NCBI RefSeq assembly: GCF_003590095.1
Contig: NC_039480.1
Coordinates: 7,107,328-7,171,327 of the forward strand
Origin: Trichoplusia ni
Lineage: Eukaryota; Arthropoda; Insecta; Lepidoptera; Noctuidae
Reading direction: 5' to 3'
DNA: 64,000 nucleotides
Within the stretch, counting starts at the first letter, position 1. Every line of letters starts with the position of its first letter. A program made the translations under genes and the position numbers. Of the stretch, positions 1-13,149 are shown piece after piece. Under the pieces are notes generated by a model that worked only from the letters and a program-made list of their open reading frames with translations, was not told where the DNA came from and made no database searches.

Positions 1-1
1 G

Positions 2-2938
2 ACAACTAGCAAAGTTAGGGTGGTATTTGACGCCTCTTGCATAGGTAAAAATGGTGTGTCACTGAATAGTGAATTAATGATCGGCCCAACCTTACAAGCG
101 GATTTACGGCACACAGTAATGAGGTGGCGTATGCACCCGATCTGCATCGTTGCAGATATCATCAAAATGTATAGGCAAGTAATGGTTGATAAGGAAGATG
201 TAGATTATCAAAGACTGTTGTGGCGGCAAGATAGTAAGGAAAATATACAGCATTTACGCCTTTTAAGGGTAACATTTGGAACTGCATCGGCGCCATACTT
301 AGCGGTGAGAACATTGCATCAGATTGCAGAAGATGAAGGGGAAGAGTTTCCAGCCGCAAAGGATATTGTTCTGCAGGGTTTTTACATGGATGATTTGATG
401 GCTGGCTGCGAAACTGTTTCTGAAGGAATAGAAATTTATAACCAAATGAAGAAATTATTAGCTAGAGGAGGTTTTGAACTGCAGAAATGGAGAAGCAACA
501 ACAAAGATTTATTAAAGCATATAAAAACTGATCAAGAAAAAGAACAAGATTTTGAATTAAAAATAGACAAAATAATAAAAATATTAGGACTTACCTGGTG
601 TAGAGACACCGATGAATTTGTGTACACGGTGAAGCTGCCTCCGTTGAAAATACCTGCAACTAAAAGAAGGGTTATTTCTCATATCTCCATGTTGTTTGAT
701 CCGCTGGGTTGGCTGGCACCTGCAATAATAAAAGCAAAAATATTAATACAAAGAATATGGTTATCAGGAATTGACTGGGATGACGAGTTACCGTCGTCTT
801 TATTTAATGAGTGGTGTACTTACCGCAATGAACTCATGCAACTGGTTCAACTTCGTATTCCTAGATGGTTACGAGCCTCTCACGGTGACGCTTTGGAACT
901 ACATGGCTTCAGTGATGCGTCCAATTATGCTTACGCTGCCGTGGTGTACATGCGAGTGGTTAGTCAGCAAGGTGTTGTTCATACAAGATTGGTGACAGCA
1001 AAAACTAAGGTTGCACCAATCAAGCAGATCTCCATACCGCGTTTAGAATTGTGCGGAGCGGTATTGCTAGCCAAGTTATTGAGTGAAGTTGCTGATGTAT
1101 TGAATATTGCCAAGGAACATATTCACGGGTGGACAGACTCTACGGTGGTGCTCGCTTGGTTAAGTAAACATCCATCTAATTGGCAAACATTTGTAGCCAA
1201 TAGAGTGTCAGAGATCTTAGCCGTCGTAGATAGGAGTCAATGGTCGCATGTAAGATCAGGTGATAACCCGGCAGATTGCGCTTCGCGTGGAATGAAACCA
1301 GCTGAGTTAATCTCCAATCAGTTGTGGTTGGAAGGGCCAATATGGTTAAAAAATAAGGAGATCGACTATGGAAAGGGTGAAGAAAATACAACAGACCTAG
1401 AAGAAAAAGCAAAGAAGATTTTTATAACAATTAATAACGACGAACTTCCAGTATGGACTAAGTTTTCTTCACTAAGAAAATTGGTCAGAGTAATCGCGTA
1501 TTGTCTAAGATTTATTAAAATGTGTAAAAGCAAACAAAGCCAATCTGATAAATTTCCTGTGTGGTTAACAGCGGAAGAACTTAATAAGGCATTAACTACA
1601 TGTATTAAGCAATGTCAAAGTCAGCATTTTAATAAAGAGATTGAAAGTCTACATAAACTAAAAAAGGTAGAAAAGAAAAGTGTACTTACCTCGCTTAATC
1701 CATTCGTCGATCACGATGAGATTCTTAGAGTAGGTGGACGCTTGGAAAGAGCCCTAATTGACCATAATAAAAAACATCCAATTATAATACCTGCAAAATC
1801 TCATTTTACCGATTTGTTAATAGCTAACGCACACCAGATGACGTTGCACGGCGGACCACAATTGATGGTCAATTATTTGCGATCGAAATATTGGGTTCTG
1901 GACGTTAAAAATCGATGCAAATTTTATGTGCGGAAATGCGTAACATGTCTTCGTCATGCAGCTCAGAACTCAGAACAGCTTATGGGTCAACTACCTAAAG
2001 CAAGAGTGACCCCATGTCGCCCGTTCCATCAAGCGGGCGTTGATTATGCTGGTCCTATTAACATTAGGACTTCCAAAGGCAGAGGACATCACGCTTATAA
2101 AGGTTATATTTGTTTGTTTGTGTGTATGGCTACTCGAGCTATACACCTCGAGGCTGTCAGCGATTTGACGTCGCAAGGATTCCTAGCAGCCTTTAAGAGA
2201 TTTGTTGCTAGGCGTGGATATTGTGCAGATCTTTATAGCGATAACGGTACAAATTTCGTCGGAGCTGCAAAGGAATTGAAGGCCTTACTGACTGCTGAGA
2301 GATCAAGCGTTGTTAAGGAGATAGCAGAGTGGTTAGGGGGCAACGGAACCAAATGGCACTTTATACCACCTCACGCTCCCAATTTTGGCGGATTATGGGA
2401 AGCCGGTATAAAATCGACAAAACATCACCTGAAGAGGATTATCGGTAACAATACTCTGACTTATGAAGAGATGGCTACGGTGCTGTCGCAAATAGAGGCC
2501 TGTTTGAATTCCCGTCCCATGTCCCTTTTAAGTAGCAATAGTGAAGACCAAGAACCATTAACTCCGGGACACTTCTTAGTCGGAGAACCTCTCGTACTTG
2601 TGCCGGAGTTTAACTATGAGCAATCAAATATATCAACCTTGAAGCGTTGGCAACATTGTCAGCGAATGGTTCAAGATTTTTGGCGACGCTGGTCAAATGA
2701 GTATATGACACAGTTTCTAAACCGTTATAAGTGGGCATATCGAACTCCAGAACCAGCTATTGGAGATATTGTGTTGGTAAAGGAGGACGACCTACCGCCT
2801 GCCCGTTGGCTTTACGGTATTATTGAAGAAAAGCATCCAGGGTTGGACGGGATAACACGTGTCGTGACATTAAAGTGTAAGGGGTCTCACATTAAAAGAC
2901 CTGTGTCTAAATTATGTGTGTTACCTGTCAGTAATTAA
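2..2938 (+). mobile_element. BEL/Pao LTR retrotransposon pol (3' part: RT, RNase H, integrase)
   Basis: This is the C-terminal part of a Pao-type polyprotein that copies element RNA and inserts the cDNA. The frame is already open at base 2 and runs uninterrupted to TAA at 2936-2938, so gag, protease and the start of reverse transcriptase lie outside the window. Counting from the GTG at 20, the RT active site FYMDDLMAG is at about residues 121-129. A Pao-type RNase H-like region follows at about 220-430. The integrase zinc module has its HGG and CVTC elements at about 615-645. The integrase catalytic acidic residues are in GVDYAGP (about 674), LYSDNGTNF (about 741) and LWEAGIK (about 794), a D-x52-E spacing. 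A C-terminal domain with LTPGHFLVGEP and KRWQHCQRMVQ follows. The lack of stops or frameshifts suggests a fairly recent insertion. Confidence 0.95.
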
Positions 2939-3056
2939 ACTTAAAATATAAATAAAATAATAATAATTGTAATTATTTTAGGCTTGTTATGGACAAAACA
3001 TTATGCCAAGGTGGGCGGTGTTTCAGTTTATCACGTTTTGTCCATGGTGGGCGGAA
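2939..3056 (+). mobile_element. BEL/Pao 3' untranslated segment with polypurine-tract-like sequence
   Basis: This spacer lies between the pol stop and the probable 3' LTR. The 9-mer ggtgggcgg occurs twice (3010-3018 and 3046-3054), the second copy directly before the presumed LTR start, where a plus-strand priming site is expected. An 11-bp inverted repeat (atggacaaaac at 2989-2999, its complement at 3035-3045) encloses the first copy. The role as priming site is inferred from position. Confidence 0.55.
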
Positions 3057-3262
3057 TGTAAAGATGAATATTGGTATTGAACTAGCGCCATCGGCGCAGA
3101 GTTGAACTGTCAACTCGATAGATGGCGTTAGTAGAAAAATTATAAGTCGCAATCGTTTGCTTCACACAAATCACTTAGGCTAGTTGAATATAATAAATTT
3201 TTGTCTTCTTGTGTTCACTTTGAAATCTAGTGTTTTATTTCAATTAACCTAGTTCGAATACA
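3057..3262 (+). mobile_element. Probable 3' LTR of the BEL/Pao element
   Basis: The segment begins TGTAAAG directly after the second purine-rich repeat and contains an AATAAA signal near 3190. A TG...CA boundary places the end at about 3262 (206 bp). The right edge is uncertain because the matching 5' LTR is not in the window; it could extend to about 3357. Confidence 0.55.
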
Positions 3263-6159
3263 GTTGACGCGTCTGAGGAAGGAGTTTGTACAGTAGGTAA
3301 TATGCGCGAACGTCTCCAGGCAGTAATAGACGCGAATGGAGGCCATACCCGCTATTAATTATTATTTATATATTAAAATTTTTGATTTTGCGTTAAGATT
3401 TATATTATAATATCTAAAATATTTTCATTTGAATTTTTGATTGTGCTATTAATAAATAAATGATTACGTTTTTAATTATACTTTTATTCAGACCCAACAC
3501 TTTGTTCTATAATAATAATATCAGCAGTTTCTATATTTAGTAGTAGTTAGTTTAGTCAGGTGAAATTTGCTGTTTAGTGACTTTTGATACAATGATGTTC
3601 AGCGACATTTGGATTGATGGTGTACAGCGACTTTAGGAATACTAGTGCACAGATACTTTTGAAATACTCGTGTTTAACGACTTTTGTAAATTTCTGGTAT
3701 ACAGGCTATTTTGTTTCCTAGTTGTGTTGTATAACTTATGGCATTTTATTGTGAACAGGTGTTTTGTCAAGTTGATTCTGTTCATCGACTTTTGGTGCTG
3801 ACTGTACATTGTGGGTTTTTCGTCGTGACATGAACCACTTGGCTATCTGTGCAGTCCTCTTTAAAATAGCTTTTCCTGTATTTTTTTTAAATACTAAAAA
3901 GGTTTTTACTTTATACACACCCACAATTCGTTTGGCGCATCGCATCACGTGTTTGTGATGTTTATTTGACCTATAAACCCGATCCCAAAAACTTGGCGTT
4001 TGTGCAAGTGAGGTTTATGTCTGTAAACACGTCTAAGAGAACTCTATAAAAACTGCATGTTTTAATACGTTACGAAATATTTGTATTAACTACTCTATAT
4101 TGGTACAGTGCAGCAGTGCGAAGTTTAAATATTTTTTTAATCCCGAAACAAACAGTATTTTTTCTTGTACTCTGTTTTTCTAGTAATCTGAGCCATTGGC
4201 ATAAAGTATAGGTTTCGTGCACTTTTCCACAACTATAGCAAATTCTGATATCGACCTCTTTGGCTAAGGGAACGTCGAAATTTTTATTTTTGTATCAAGT
4301 CGAGACGAATTTTCAATATTTTCGATGATGATTTGAAATATCGCGTGCCGTCACAAACCGCTTCAAAACGTAGCAGTTAGTGACACGCGTTAGTAGCGAT
4401 TTTCTGTCTTTCTGTAAAGCTGAGTAGTAAGGTTATTTATTTCGACAAAGCAAAACTTCCGTGATGTATGCATACTAATAATGTATAACCAGCTAAATAG
4501 ATATCTATAAATCGCTGAGTAGATAATTTTCTAACCCAGTAAAAGTCTCTACTTTTTTAATACGAAGCTTTTTTCTGGATGGGAACTCATCAAATGACAT
4601 CTGAGCGAAAGCGAAAGGGGGTGTCAGACTTTCATTAAATCAAAAAATCAAAGCGATTATGTTTCAGGCAGCCCGTTTTTTCAAGAAAATTTAAAACGTT
4701 GCCATAAAGACTAGTTGCACGCAAGTACTTAGTATCCAGACGAATACTTAAATAAAAAGATACATCCCTGCACGTACGAAAAGAAGCCATTTTAAATACA
4801 GAAAGGTTATTTTAGGAAATCAAGGAAGTATTAAGGATAGAATTTTAAATCATGTCTAATGCAAAAATATGTGCTACCATTTGAATATTAATAGGTGCGA
4901 CAAGTAGAAAATAAACCGGTATTGTATATGTAAGTTGCAAAGTAATATTACCTCACGTTTCTGCAGCGTATTAACAAAACTATCGCTCTGTTATTTATGC
5001 CGCAGGAAATTAGCATGCATTATAACAATAAATTACATGGTAATTACGTAACAGGCAATCTCCCGGCAGTTTTACGATGGATCTCGATGTCATTATTAAT
5101 AACGTGACATTCAACATGAAATGGCTGAAGTGCTTGCTGAATTTCAGGCGATAATGTCCAGTTAGGCAGTCTTTATGTTAATTGAAAACTCATTGCTTTG
5201 GACTTTGAATCCTTATCGATGATTAGTTCCTAATTAAAATGTATGAAATAAACGGACAAGAGTGAGTCGGACTTGACAGGTTTACGCACAAATAGGCTGA
5301 AGACAGCTGAAGCGGCAACAGAGTAGTCCAGCTATGAGTTCATGAGGTACAGCTTGGTGTCAGACAGCGGTGCCTCAGTAATAAAGTTCCGCTTATATCT
5401 TTCGGATTCGGAAACCTAAAAATGGCTTTTGTACATAGCATATACCCATGCAGATTTTGATAGAGAATTATAATATACCGATAATTTTCTATAGTTTGCT
5501 CGTTGATTAGACTACTTATCTTGTTGTTTATTGCTTCTCTATACGCATCCGTAATTAACCACAGTTCCCGACAATAGGTCGTTAATAGAAATACGCTAAT
5601 GCAGTTGAAATTTCATACGATAAAATAAAATGATATAATACAGGCAAATACACCTGCACGCATTCGTATGACGGCGTCGCATGCTAGCACCAAAATACTC
5701 GGCCGCTCATTAGGGCGACCGGATTTAATGGATCGCAATTTATGGCTGCTATGCAATAGTAAGGTAGGTTCCTACGTTAATGATCTGAAATGTTCAAATG
5801 AATACGTTTTGTTCATTAGTTCAATAGGGTATTCGACAAAAAAAATCTGTTTTGTCTTTCAGATCGATTTAAAAAAAAATATTGGATATGGATTTTTTCT
5901 TTTATATCATAAACAAAAAATGAAGTGGATACAGTGATTTGAAATGTCGTGTGACGTCACTTACCAGTACGCTTTTTACTAGCAAGTAATGTTTTCAGCT
6001 CTCACTACCATACGTAAGTGCTTTTTATCAACATTATTTTGCAATCTGTCTGATGCGTGACGGACTAAACATATTAATATTATTAGATTTAGTCAAATTC
6101 TTATCCTATTCAGTTTCAACTATTCATTTTAGTTTTAGTATAGTACTTCTTGCTTTAAT
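3263..6159. other. AT-rich non-coding stretch
   Basis: I see no convincing gene here. The longest frames (for example 5668-5937 and 3736-3948 on the minus strand) have no recognisable domain, signal peptide or splice context. A TGACGTCA octamer lies at 5952-5959. Confidence 0.6.
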
Positions 6160-6310
6160 TACCCGTAACGTCCGTCAAGGATGTATAAATAGCAGGCGGG
6201 AACCACAAATTAACGTGCCTTTCGGAGGAGCTCGTTATGGCTTAAATGGTCATCCATCCACGGATGGACCGTATCAAGCGTAGCTTGTGCAGTTGTAACT
6301 TAGCTTTACA
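6160..6310 (+). repeat. Interspersed repeat, family 2 (SINE-like), copy 1
   Basis: The segment contains cctttcggaggagctcgtta followed by a conserved block around tccatccacggatggaccg and gcttgtgcagttgtaactta. The same order of blocks recurs at about 31655-31765, 52236-52375 and, reversed, at 41196-41290. The pattern is one I recognise from many lepidopteran genomes. Confidence 0.6.
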
Positions 6311-6422
6311 CTTTTACTTTACATTTGTTACATTGCAAATTTTCTTTTCGTGTGGTTTGTGGCTATTATTTTTGTTTCAGGAGTAACTACCTGGAGGATA
6401 AGTTTTATACAGTTCAGATGTC

Positions 6423-6541
6423 ATGAAGAACTTTTATGTAAACGCGGTCGCCTGTCTTGCTCCAACTTGCTTCTGTTCACCCGCCGCCGGGTACGTCAGC
6501 GTCAGCGGTTCGGATTGCGGAACAAGTTACATAAGGTAGTT
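6423..6541 (+). other. Small cysteine-containing ORF (39 residues), possible exon
   Basis: ATG at 6423 opens a 39-residue frame (MKNFYVNAV...) with four cysteines, ending at TAG. It lies in a locally GC-richer patch that is preceded by an acceptor-like tttgtttcag (6371-6380) and ends at an ag/gtag donor-like site. No family was recognised and the length is compatible with chance. It could be an exon of an unseen transcript or nothing. Confidence 0.15.
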
Positions 6542-6914
6542 AGTCTTAACGATATATGTATTTTTTGCTACCTAAATTCCTCCTATCTAAAATTTTAAGC
6601 CTTTTGTTCAGGTAGGATATATAGGTACTTTATGTAAGTGTAAATCTGAAAAAAATATTAAGACCTACCTATAATTGCAATCCATAGCTAAACAAATATA
6701 TTGAATGATGTAGAAGCTTTCGCCACTCATAAAAAACAATTAACTGAGTCGTTTGTCAGGGGCCGGACGTGATCCACTTCCGATCACGAAATCTCTACGT
6801 TTATCATGTTGGCTTCGATATTTATCCGTGGCTTGGCCGGTATCACCGAGTATCACGTCGATAATAGATCCACGACCTGTCATAAATTTCATTGCAATCG
6901 AGGATCCGGCTGAT

Positions 6915-7240
6915 CAATTAGGTGTCGGGGGGCGCGCGGGGGCGGGCGCCGGGCGCGTGCGCGGGCCCGGGAGCGGCGGCGGGCGCGGCCCGGCGGCGGC
7001 AGTGCGCGAGTCGTCGCCGCCTGCCGCGCCGCCGCCATGGCCGCGCCGCGCCGCGAGCGCTGACCGCCCCGACCGCGCCCACAGCACAGCGAGCCGCGCG
7101 CCGCTAGGTAACGTATCCAGCGCGAGCCGCGACCCAGCCGGGCTCCGCCGCGCTCCTCTCGTAGCCTCGCCCGAGTGCAGGCCGCGCTTTGTTCCGCGGG
7201 ACCGGCGCCGCGCAGCTCGCCCGCCCTCCGCCCGTTTCAT
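6915..7240. promoter_or_regulatory. Very GC-rich CpG island, probable promoter/first exon
   Basis: About 320 bp are strongly GC- and CpG-rich in otherwise AT-rich DNA. It contains ccgccgccatggccgcgc, whose ATG opens an 8-codon frame that stops at once, so it looks like 5' untranslated sequence with a small upstream ORF. Donor-like gctag/gtaacg (about 7106) and cgtag/gtaacg (about 7251) sites follow. It could be a distal first exon of the RGS gene 6 kb downstream or a promoter of an unseen neighbour. The longer frames through it on both strands are composition artefacts. Confidence 0.45.
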
Positions 7241-10200
7241 GACGATACGTAGGTAACGTTGCCGACAACAGTTGTTATAAAAGCTCACGGGGTCTGCCCA
7301 CGGCGCTCGGTCCCGGCTCTCCCGGCCACTACCTGGACTATCCCATCATATTTAAGGCCCGCTGTGAACCCGTAACCGACGGTCGTGTGTTGCGCAGCCG
7401 ATTGCTCCGATGTACTATCGGTTAGTTATACTAAATATTCTTTTAAAATTGTTTAGTAGAGTATTGCTTGGTTACAGTATTTTATGTAACATTATTATTC
7501 CTAGATCCTAGATTAAGACTTAAGTTAGTGCTTAAGAAGCGGACCTTAGATGGGTGTTACATAATGGAATATCGGTCGATCTCGACGCGCGAGCACTCGT
7601 CACCTACGTTACGGCACAAGAAACTTACGGAGCGCTGATTTTCTTCACACTGAGTCGCTGCCACTTTTGTACTTGTAGTTTATTATCAAATAGTGTTATG
7701 TTGTTCACATAAATGAAACTAGCTTTTGTCCTCGGGAAGTCAAGTGGGGGTTTCAAGAAATTACTGAACTTAAAGATGGCTTAGATGTACATAGTATCGA
7801 TTATACTAATACCCTAGTTTGTTAAGATGCATAGAGAATAGAGATACAGCTGCTTATTATTCCCCAAGGCGGTCGATGAGATGCACACAATGGAGACACA
7901 CAGAGGTCGAGTTAGCGGTAATCAGTGTTAATTGACTCGTAACGAGTCGCCCGGGGCCGGGTGTAGAGATGTGCGAAAGTGTCCATGGGAAGAGACATCC
8001 CTCTCGTCCGGCGCGTGTCGCTGTGCGGGATCGTTGGAACCCCTCCCAGATGCGAGGTACATACTTCATCTTACTATGAACTGTGTGTGCTAATGTTTCT
8101 TTCTTCTCTGTATGACTATGACACCCATGCTGCTTGAGTGTTCTCTGTAATCAGATGTTGGAATGTATTACGAGTACGAGCTAGGATTTATTTTTCGTTG
8201 TATATCACTTGATGTTACATGTACCCACTTGATATCTGGACCGAGATTACCGCGAGTAGTAATCTCCTCATTATTTGACTTGCATCCGTATGATATGCCG
8301 CTAAGTAAACTATTTATGTAAATAGCTTGGACGTTGGCAGCTTGGACAGGTAGGTGCCAGGCTGACAGTATACACGGTTATGTTTATGTGTGCATTTATT
8401 GTGCTTCAGTATGCCATGTCAATGAACCTTTGAATGATATGTAGTTGTTAGAGAACGAGAGAAGATGCCAGAGAGAGTACCATCCAAATTTCTTTAAGAC
8501 GTTATGCAACACAGCGCTTGAAGATTTTCCTTTCTGCACGAACCTCTGTAAATTCTCCATCTCGGTGTAGACACTACAAAGTTAATTAAATACCGTTCTA
8601 TTTATAAAGATCATGAATCTCACGATTAAACCAGTCTACGTATCTGTTTTCGGTTTTTAATTTCGTTAACGTTTAGTTTAATCTAAATTCTTAGTTAAAA
8701 GAAAGTGTTTATTACGATTATTTACGATTTCCCCAGTTACACGCCTGATTTACCCATACGTAAACATTTGGTGAATAAACAGCATTTCGATACGGCCAGT
8801 AGCCACCGACTAACGCAATGTATTTTGCAAATAGGTAAACATTTTATTATCTGGCAAATACGTACTCTTTTTATGAGTCTCGATCTATATTTCCGGTGCT
8901 CAATATTTACTAATATTACTTCTAAAACTATTCAGTTTTAATTAATGTATTTAAGAACATTAAGGCTAATAAAAAATGCATTTTCCAAAAGAATACTGCT
9001 TTACAATATGTATCTTAAAATATGACAATTGTAGTAAAATTCTAATTGATATTGTACCAAATAATAAAAACGTCTAGGTATATAAAAAGTTAGATGCACT
9101 CCATTCTACGTAACTCATATTTAAAAAGAAGTCGCAAAGAAACCTCGTTCATAAATTTGGTCCATAAGGTCCCTATAGATTTCCCGAGCAGGTTGTTTCA
9201 ACAGATTTCAATTTTTAATTTTGTAACCCCGAAAAAATCACACTATTTATTGTGACATCGCGTTACATCATGATTAATGTAATTTTAAGTACATGTTTAA
9301 TGAGGCGTGAATGTTCTGGGGATTTCTACTGTTAGTGTATAAACATGTACTGGCAATCAACAAAAAAGAAAATAAAAACTGCGTTATTATGCTTAGGCAT
9401 GGGTTTGGTTTAATTTCGAGCCTCTACTGGTTAAAAACTGTAGTAGGAACTTTGAACTTACTGCTTACTACTAAAAAAAACCATCTATTGTTTGAACATT
9501 CCTATGATGAGAGGAAAGTTATATACTACAACGGTTTTAATTCAATTAATTTAATCTTCAAACTAAAAATTTGCATAAATAATAGGTACTAGAAACGTAA
9601 AAAAAAAAATTCCTTAATTTAAACTTTCTCAACTTTTTTTTTAACAAAGTCCTCTCTGGAATTTAATGACATTAACTGTCAAAAATAATAAATCACGAAA
9701 GAGCTAAATTGAATTTGACTCATAGATTATTATCTTTTATTCTGTCACGTATGCTGCGTCTATGTATAGTCGGTATAAAAACATCGCTGTGACTGTTGTG
9801 CCATAAAAGGAGGTACATTATGGCTGACGAAACAACTCTTACATAGCCAAATAAGCCGGGCTCTCATATATTTACTGTCAAACCATATCCGCTGTTAATA
9901 CTCAATTGTCATTCCTTATTCTGTCGCCAATATATTTTATATGCTTGCATGTATGTTATATTGAACATATTATGTGTTTATCATAAACAAAAACAAGAGA
10001 TTTGTTAGTAATTTCGAGTCAAAATGAACTCTACAATTTTCCGGACTTTAAAAATCTTAAAACTGAAAAATAAAGTATTAAAAGACTAAAGAGAATAACA
10101 AAAATAAAAAATACTAATGTAAAAATTCATTAATTTATTTTTCATCTAAAAACTTCTGATTATCAACTCATCAAAACCTTAAAAGATAAAACACAGACAA

Positions 10201-10430
10201 TAAAATAAACTAAAATGGGTTCAGACGTCTGAGAAATACGTGATAAATATAAACAAAACACGATCGCAGCATCGTCAAATGTAATCACGCATACAGCGTG
10301 AAAATCTACGCTGAAATAATAATTGATACGGGGTGCCTCTCGCGTACGTCGTCATCCACTTATCTCACTTATCTTAAGGTGCTTAAGCCTCCCAAAATTC
10401 CCCCATGACTCTAAAATTTACGACTTGAGG
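7241..10430. other. Non-coding stretch, possible first intron of the RGS gene
   Basis: No domain-bearing frame, signal peptide or repeat family was recognised. The minus-strand frame at 7857-8069 and the plus-strand frames at 8705-8941 and 9311-9592 look random. Confidence 0.5.
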
Positions 10431-10439
10431 AGAGATTTA

Positions 10440-10738
10440 ACGGACGCAGCGTTATCTGGTTTATCAGAAGGTATTGTGAGTCAGTCGCCGTCAGTCGGTT
10501 GTTAAACAATAGCGGGTTGTCGATCGCTGCGAGTGCCGAGTCCGCCTCCAGCGCTGTCAGACATCTATATTTATGTCAATCGTTAACTAAAGCGTGTATA
10601 AACAGCGAGTGCACATGTTTACAACATGGCCGAGGTGCCTGTGGATTTGTGGGCACGTGTATTCAGATTCGATCAATGAGCTCTATCACAGTGACGCACG
10701 ATGCGCCCGATATTTATGATCTCAATAGTTGGATGAGG
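10440..10738 (+). promoter_or_regulatory. Candidate alternative promoter and 5' exon
   Basis: The segment has repeated arthropod initiator-like TCAGT motifs (gagtcagtcgccgtcagtcg, about 10479-10498) followed by a GC-richer tract. An ATG at 10626 opens only 17 codons (MAEVPVDL...). A donor-like gatgag/gttagt site lies at 10738/10739. This arrangement fits a non-coding first exon with an upstream ORF, perhaps of the RGS gene, but no transcript evidence is available. Confidence 0.25.
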
Positions 10739-11569
10739 TTAGTGATATTGTTTTTTTTTTCTGTATATAATGTACTTAATTCAATGAACCATCGATGTGT
10801 GTTTGTAAACGATTTTATGAAATGTTTTGTAGATAAAGAATATCTTTTTATGGAGCGTAATGTGTGCGATACTATAACGGTGCTTACAGATGCGCTCTAT
10901 CTTGTGTGATAGTTAACAGATCTTTGAGGAAATTATTAAATGGTTTTATTTTTGAATTAAAAATTAATATAATGATACCAACTAATAGTGTATCTTATAC
11001 AGTGCCTACACTTTTCAGAGGAGCAAACGAAAACAAATGATGTCGTTAGATGAGTTCGTGAATTCTCCTGCATGGCTGGTCAAGGTATCTGCGTTATTAT
11101 TTACATCCAGACAATGTTATTGATCAGTGTATCACTCATTATGGAGTAACCTACATCAGGTAGGTACCATCGTCTGAGATTGTGCAAGTAAATAAATCAG
11201 GCATACTTGAATTATGTTATCTAAAGATGTAATTCCTTTGGATCCTGAAATTAGGTCGATGTGGAAATTTTGCTATTGAGATTAAATATTATTTATTTAT
11301 TTAATCAAATGTATGTCAACGTCCTGTTTGCTGAAGAGTCGCTAGAGCTGACCGAGTAATGGTTGTTTACCGGAAATAGAACCGATTTCATGGACGATAA
11401 TATTTTCATTTAGTCAGATGGAGATCACAGCTGGCATTTACGTAGGTAGCCCTCCTCGTTTTTGATATTATCTGGTAGGTAGGCAAACATTAGTGACCTT
11501 AAAATGTAGAGCGCGATAATATACAAACTTTGTATTCCCAAATTTTCCGGTGCATACATTAAAAACTGC

Positions 11570-11735
11570 ACGGATAACCGATATGTCGCGGGTTTGACCC
11601 TCGCGTGGGACAAGCATTTGTGTGATCAACGAATGCTTGTACTGAGTCTGAGTGTTTGTGTGCATGTGACTTTAATGTTTATAAAACTTCCCGCTCCACT
11701 TTAAATTCCTTATTGCGATGGTAAATTTTTAAAAC
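11570..11735 (+). repeat. tRNA-like SINE, family 1, copy 1
   Basis: It contains the pol III B-box-like block gtcgcgggtttgaccctcg, then gggacaagcatttgtgtgatcaac and tctgagtgtttgtgtgcatgtgac. The same series is found at about 18660-18810, 22196-22360, and reversed at 33755-33935 and 60545-60700. Confidence 0.65.
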
Positions 11736-11984
11736 CTATAAAAAATTGTACTTTATAAAGTGTCAATGGATTTCCTACTTCACATTGCATAAGAAACAAG
11801 TTTATTCATAACGAAACCAATTCAGCGACTATTCGTAGTTATTGAATAATATTTTGAGCGTTGAGTCATAAGCTCCGTATGATGTGTATCTGAGCACTAA
11901 TGAGCCTGAATTCAGTTTAAACACTTGAAGCACGCAAATAATACTCCTGTATGTTACCTAACCTTGCATTTTGTTAATGGCCCA

Positions 11985-12340
11985 TCATTTCTAGGGTTCC
12001 CTACCCCAATGGGTCGAAACTGAATCCTATTACTAAAGCATTGCTATCTGGCTGTCAGTCTGTCACCAGGCTGTATCTTATGTAGATAGATAGATAGATA
12101 GATAGAATACTCTTTATTGTACACCATAAGGAAAAACAATTTACAACAACATGTACTGCGTGCTAGACTGTTGAAATTACACAAATAAAATAAAACAGCA
12201 AATAATATAATCATCGAGGTAATGCAACGTTGGTGCAGTCATAAATACGACAAGTGATTTGATTTTAATTATTCGTTTTTTTAGTATATTTGTACGGAAC
12301 CGTCAGTGTCTTTAATCCGACTCGCACTTGAGCGGTTTTC
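11985..12340 (+). repeat. Family 3 repeat interrupted by a TAGA-rich insertion
   Basis: The left part (11985-12080) carries ctgtcagtctgtcaccaggctgtatctta and the right part (about 12275-12340) carries tttgtacggaaccgtcagtg and ccgactcgcacttgagcgg. These are the two halves of a common lepidopteran repeat also seen near 59690-59985 and 62140-62340. Between them is (TAGA)n followed by gaatactctttattgtacac and an A-rich tail, which looks like a second element inserted into the first. Confidence 0.55.
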
Positions 12341-13140
12341 AATGAGTGTAAGGTAAATCTAATTTGGTCACATACCGACATACCGGCATGTTCTAAATAA
12401 ACATAGAGTTAATTATAGGGCCGGCCAAAGGAATGCTCAAAAATATGAGGATACAAGGACCGACGACACCGTGAACCCCAGCGAACATTCACCTATTTAA
12501 TTAAAACCTGAAATTTTAACTAATATTAAGTTTGCCTGCTGCTTTACACGCGACCCAGTAATTGTTGGAAAATTTATCAATGCTTAATCCTCTATACACA
12601 TAGTATGATATACCTAATACCTACCTACTTTGTCGTCCTAAAATGTTAGCGATGTATGTAGAAATCACCGCCATCAAATATGCACTGTAGTTAGTACCTA
12701 ACAAATGTATATAAATGTAGAAATGTGACGTTTCATCCGCTCCGATGTTAAATTATGAACACCCTTTTGAGATCAGTTTATTTTTAATGACATACATGTA
12801 TTGTTTACTTGATGTAAGTTGTATAATGTGCGATTAAACCCAAGGTCCTATTAATTGCTTATGTATTTCCACAAGTCAAACATCATGATTAGCATGAGTG
12901 TGCCGCAGTCTCACGGCTATACAACTGTAGCTGTTGTCGTGTCTCGGCTATCGAGCACATACGTAATTAAATGCAAGTGATGGATGCAGTTACTTATACA
13001 TTTTAACGATCTGATCTCATCAATCGATCGGCCGGCCTGTGGAGACAGTGTACGCGTCCACACGGAGAAAGCTAGTTTCATTTAGCTACGAGTTGTTTGT
13101 CCTTGCTGATTGAATGATGTCACTCGTGTTTGATGTGTAG
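12341..13140. other. Non-coding stretch upstream of the first RGS coding exon
   Basis: No gene or repeat was recognised. It precedes a second GC-rich block at 13150-13349 and may contain promoter sequence for the RGS gene. Confidence 0.4.
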
Positions 13141-13149
13141 TGTCTAACG

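Noticed and set aside
6753..7288. Open frames on both strands through the 7-kb GC island
   Set aside because: Extreme GC content removes stop codons in all frames; the peptides are Arg/Ala/Pro repeats without a domain.
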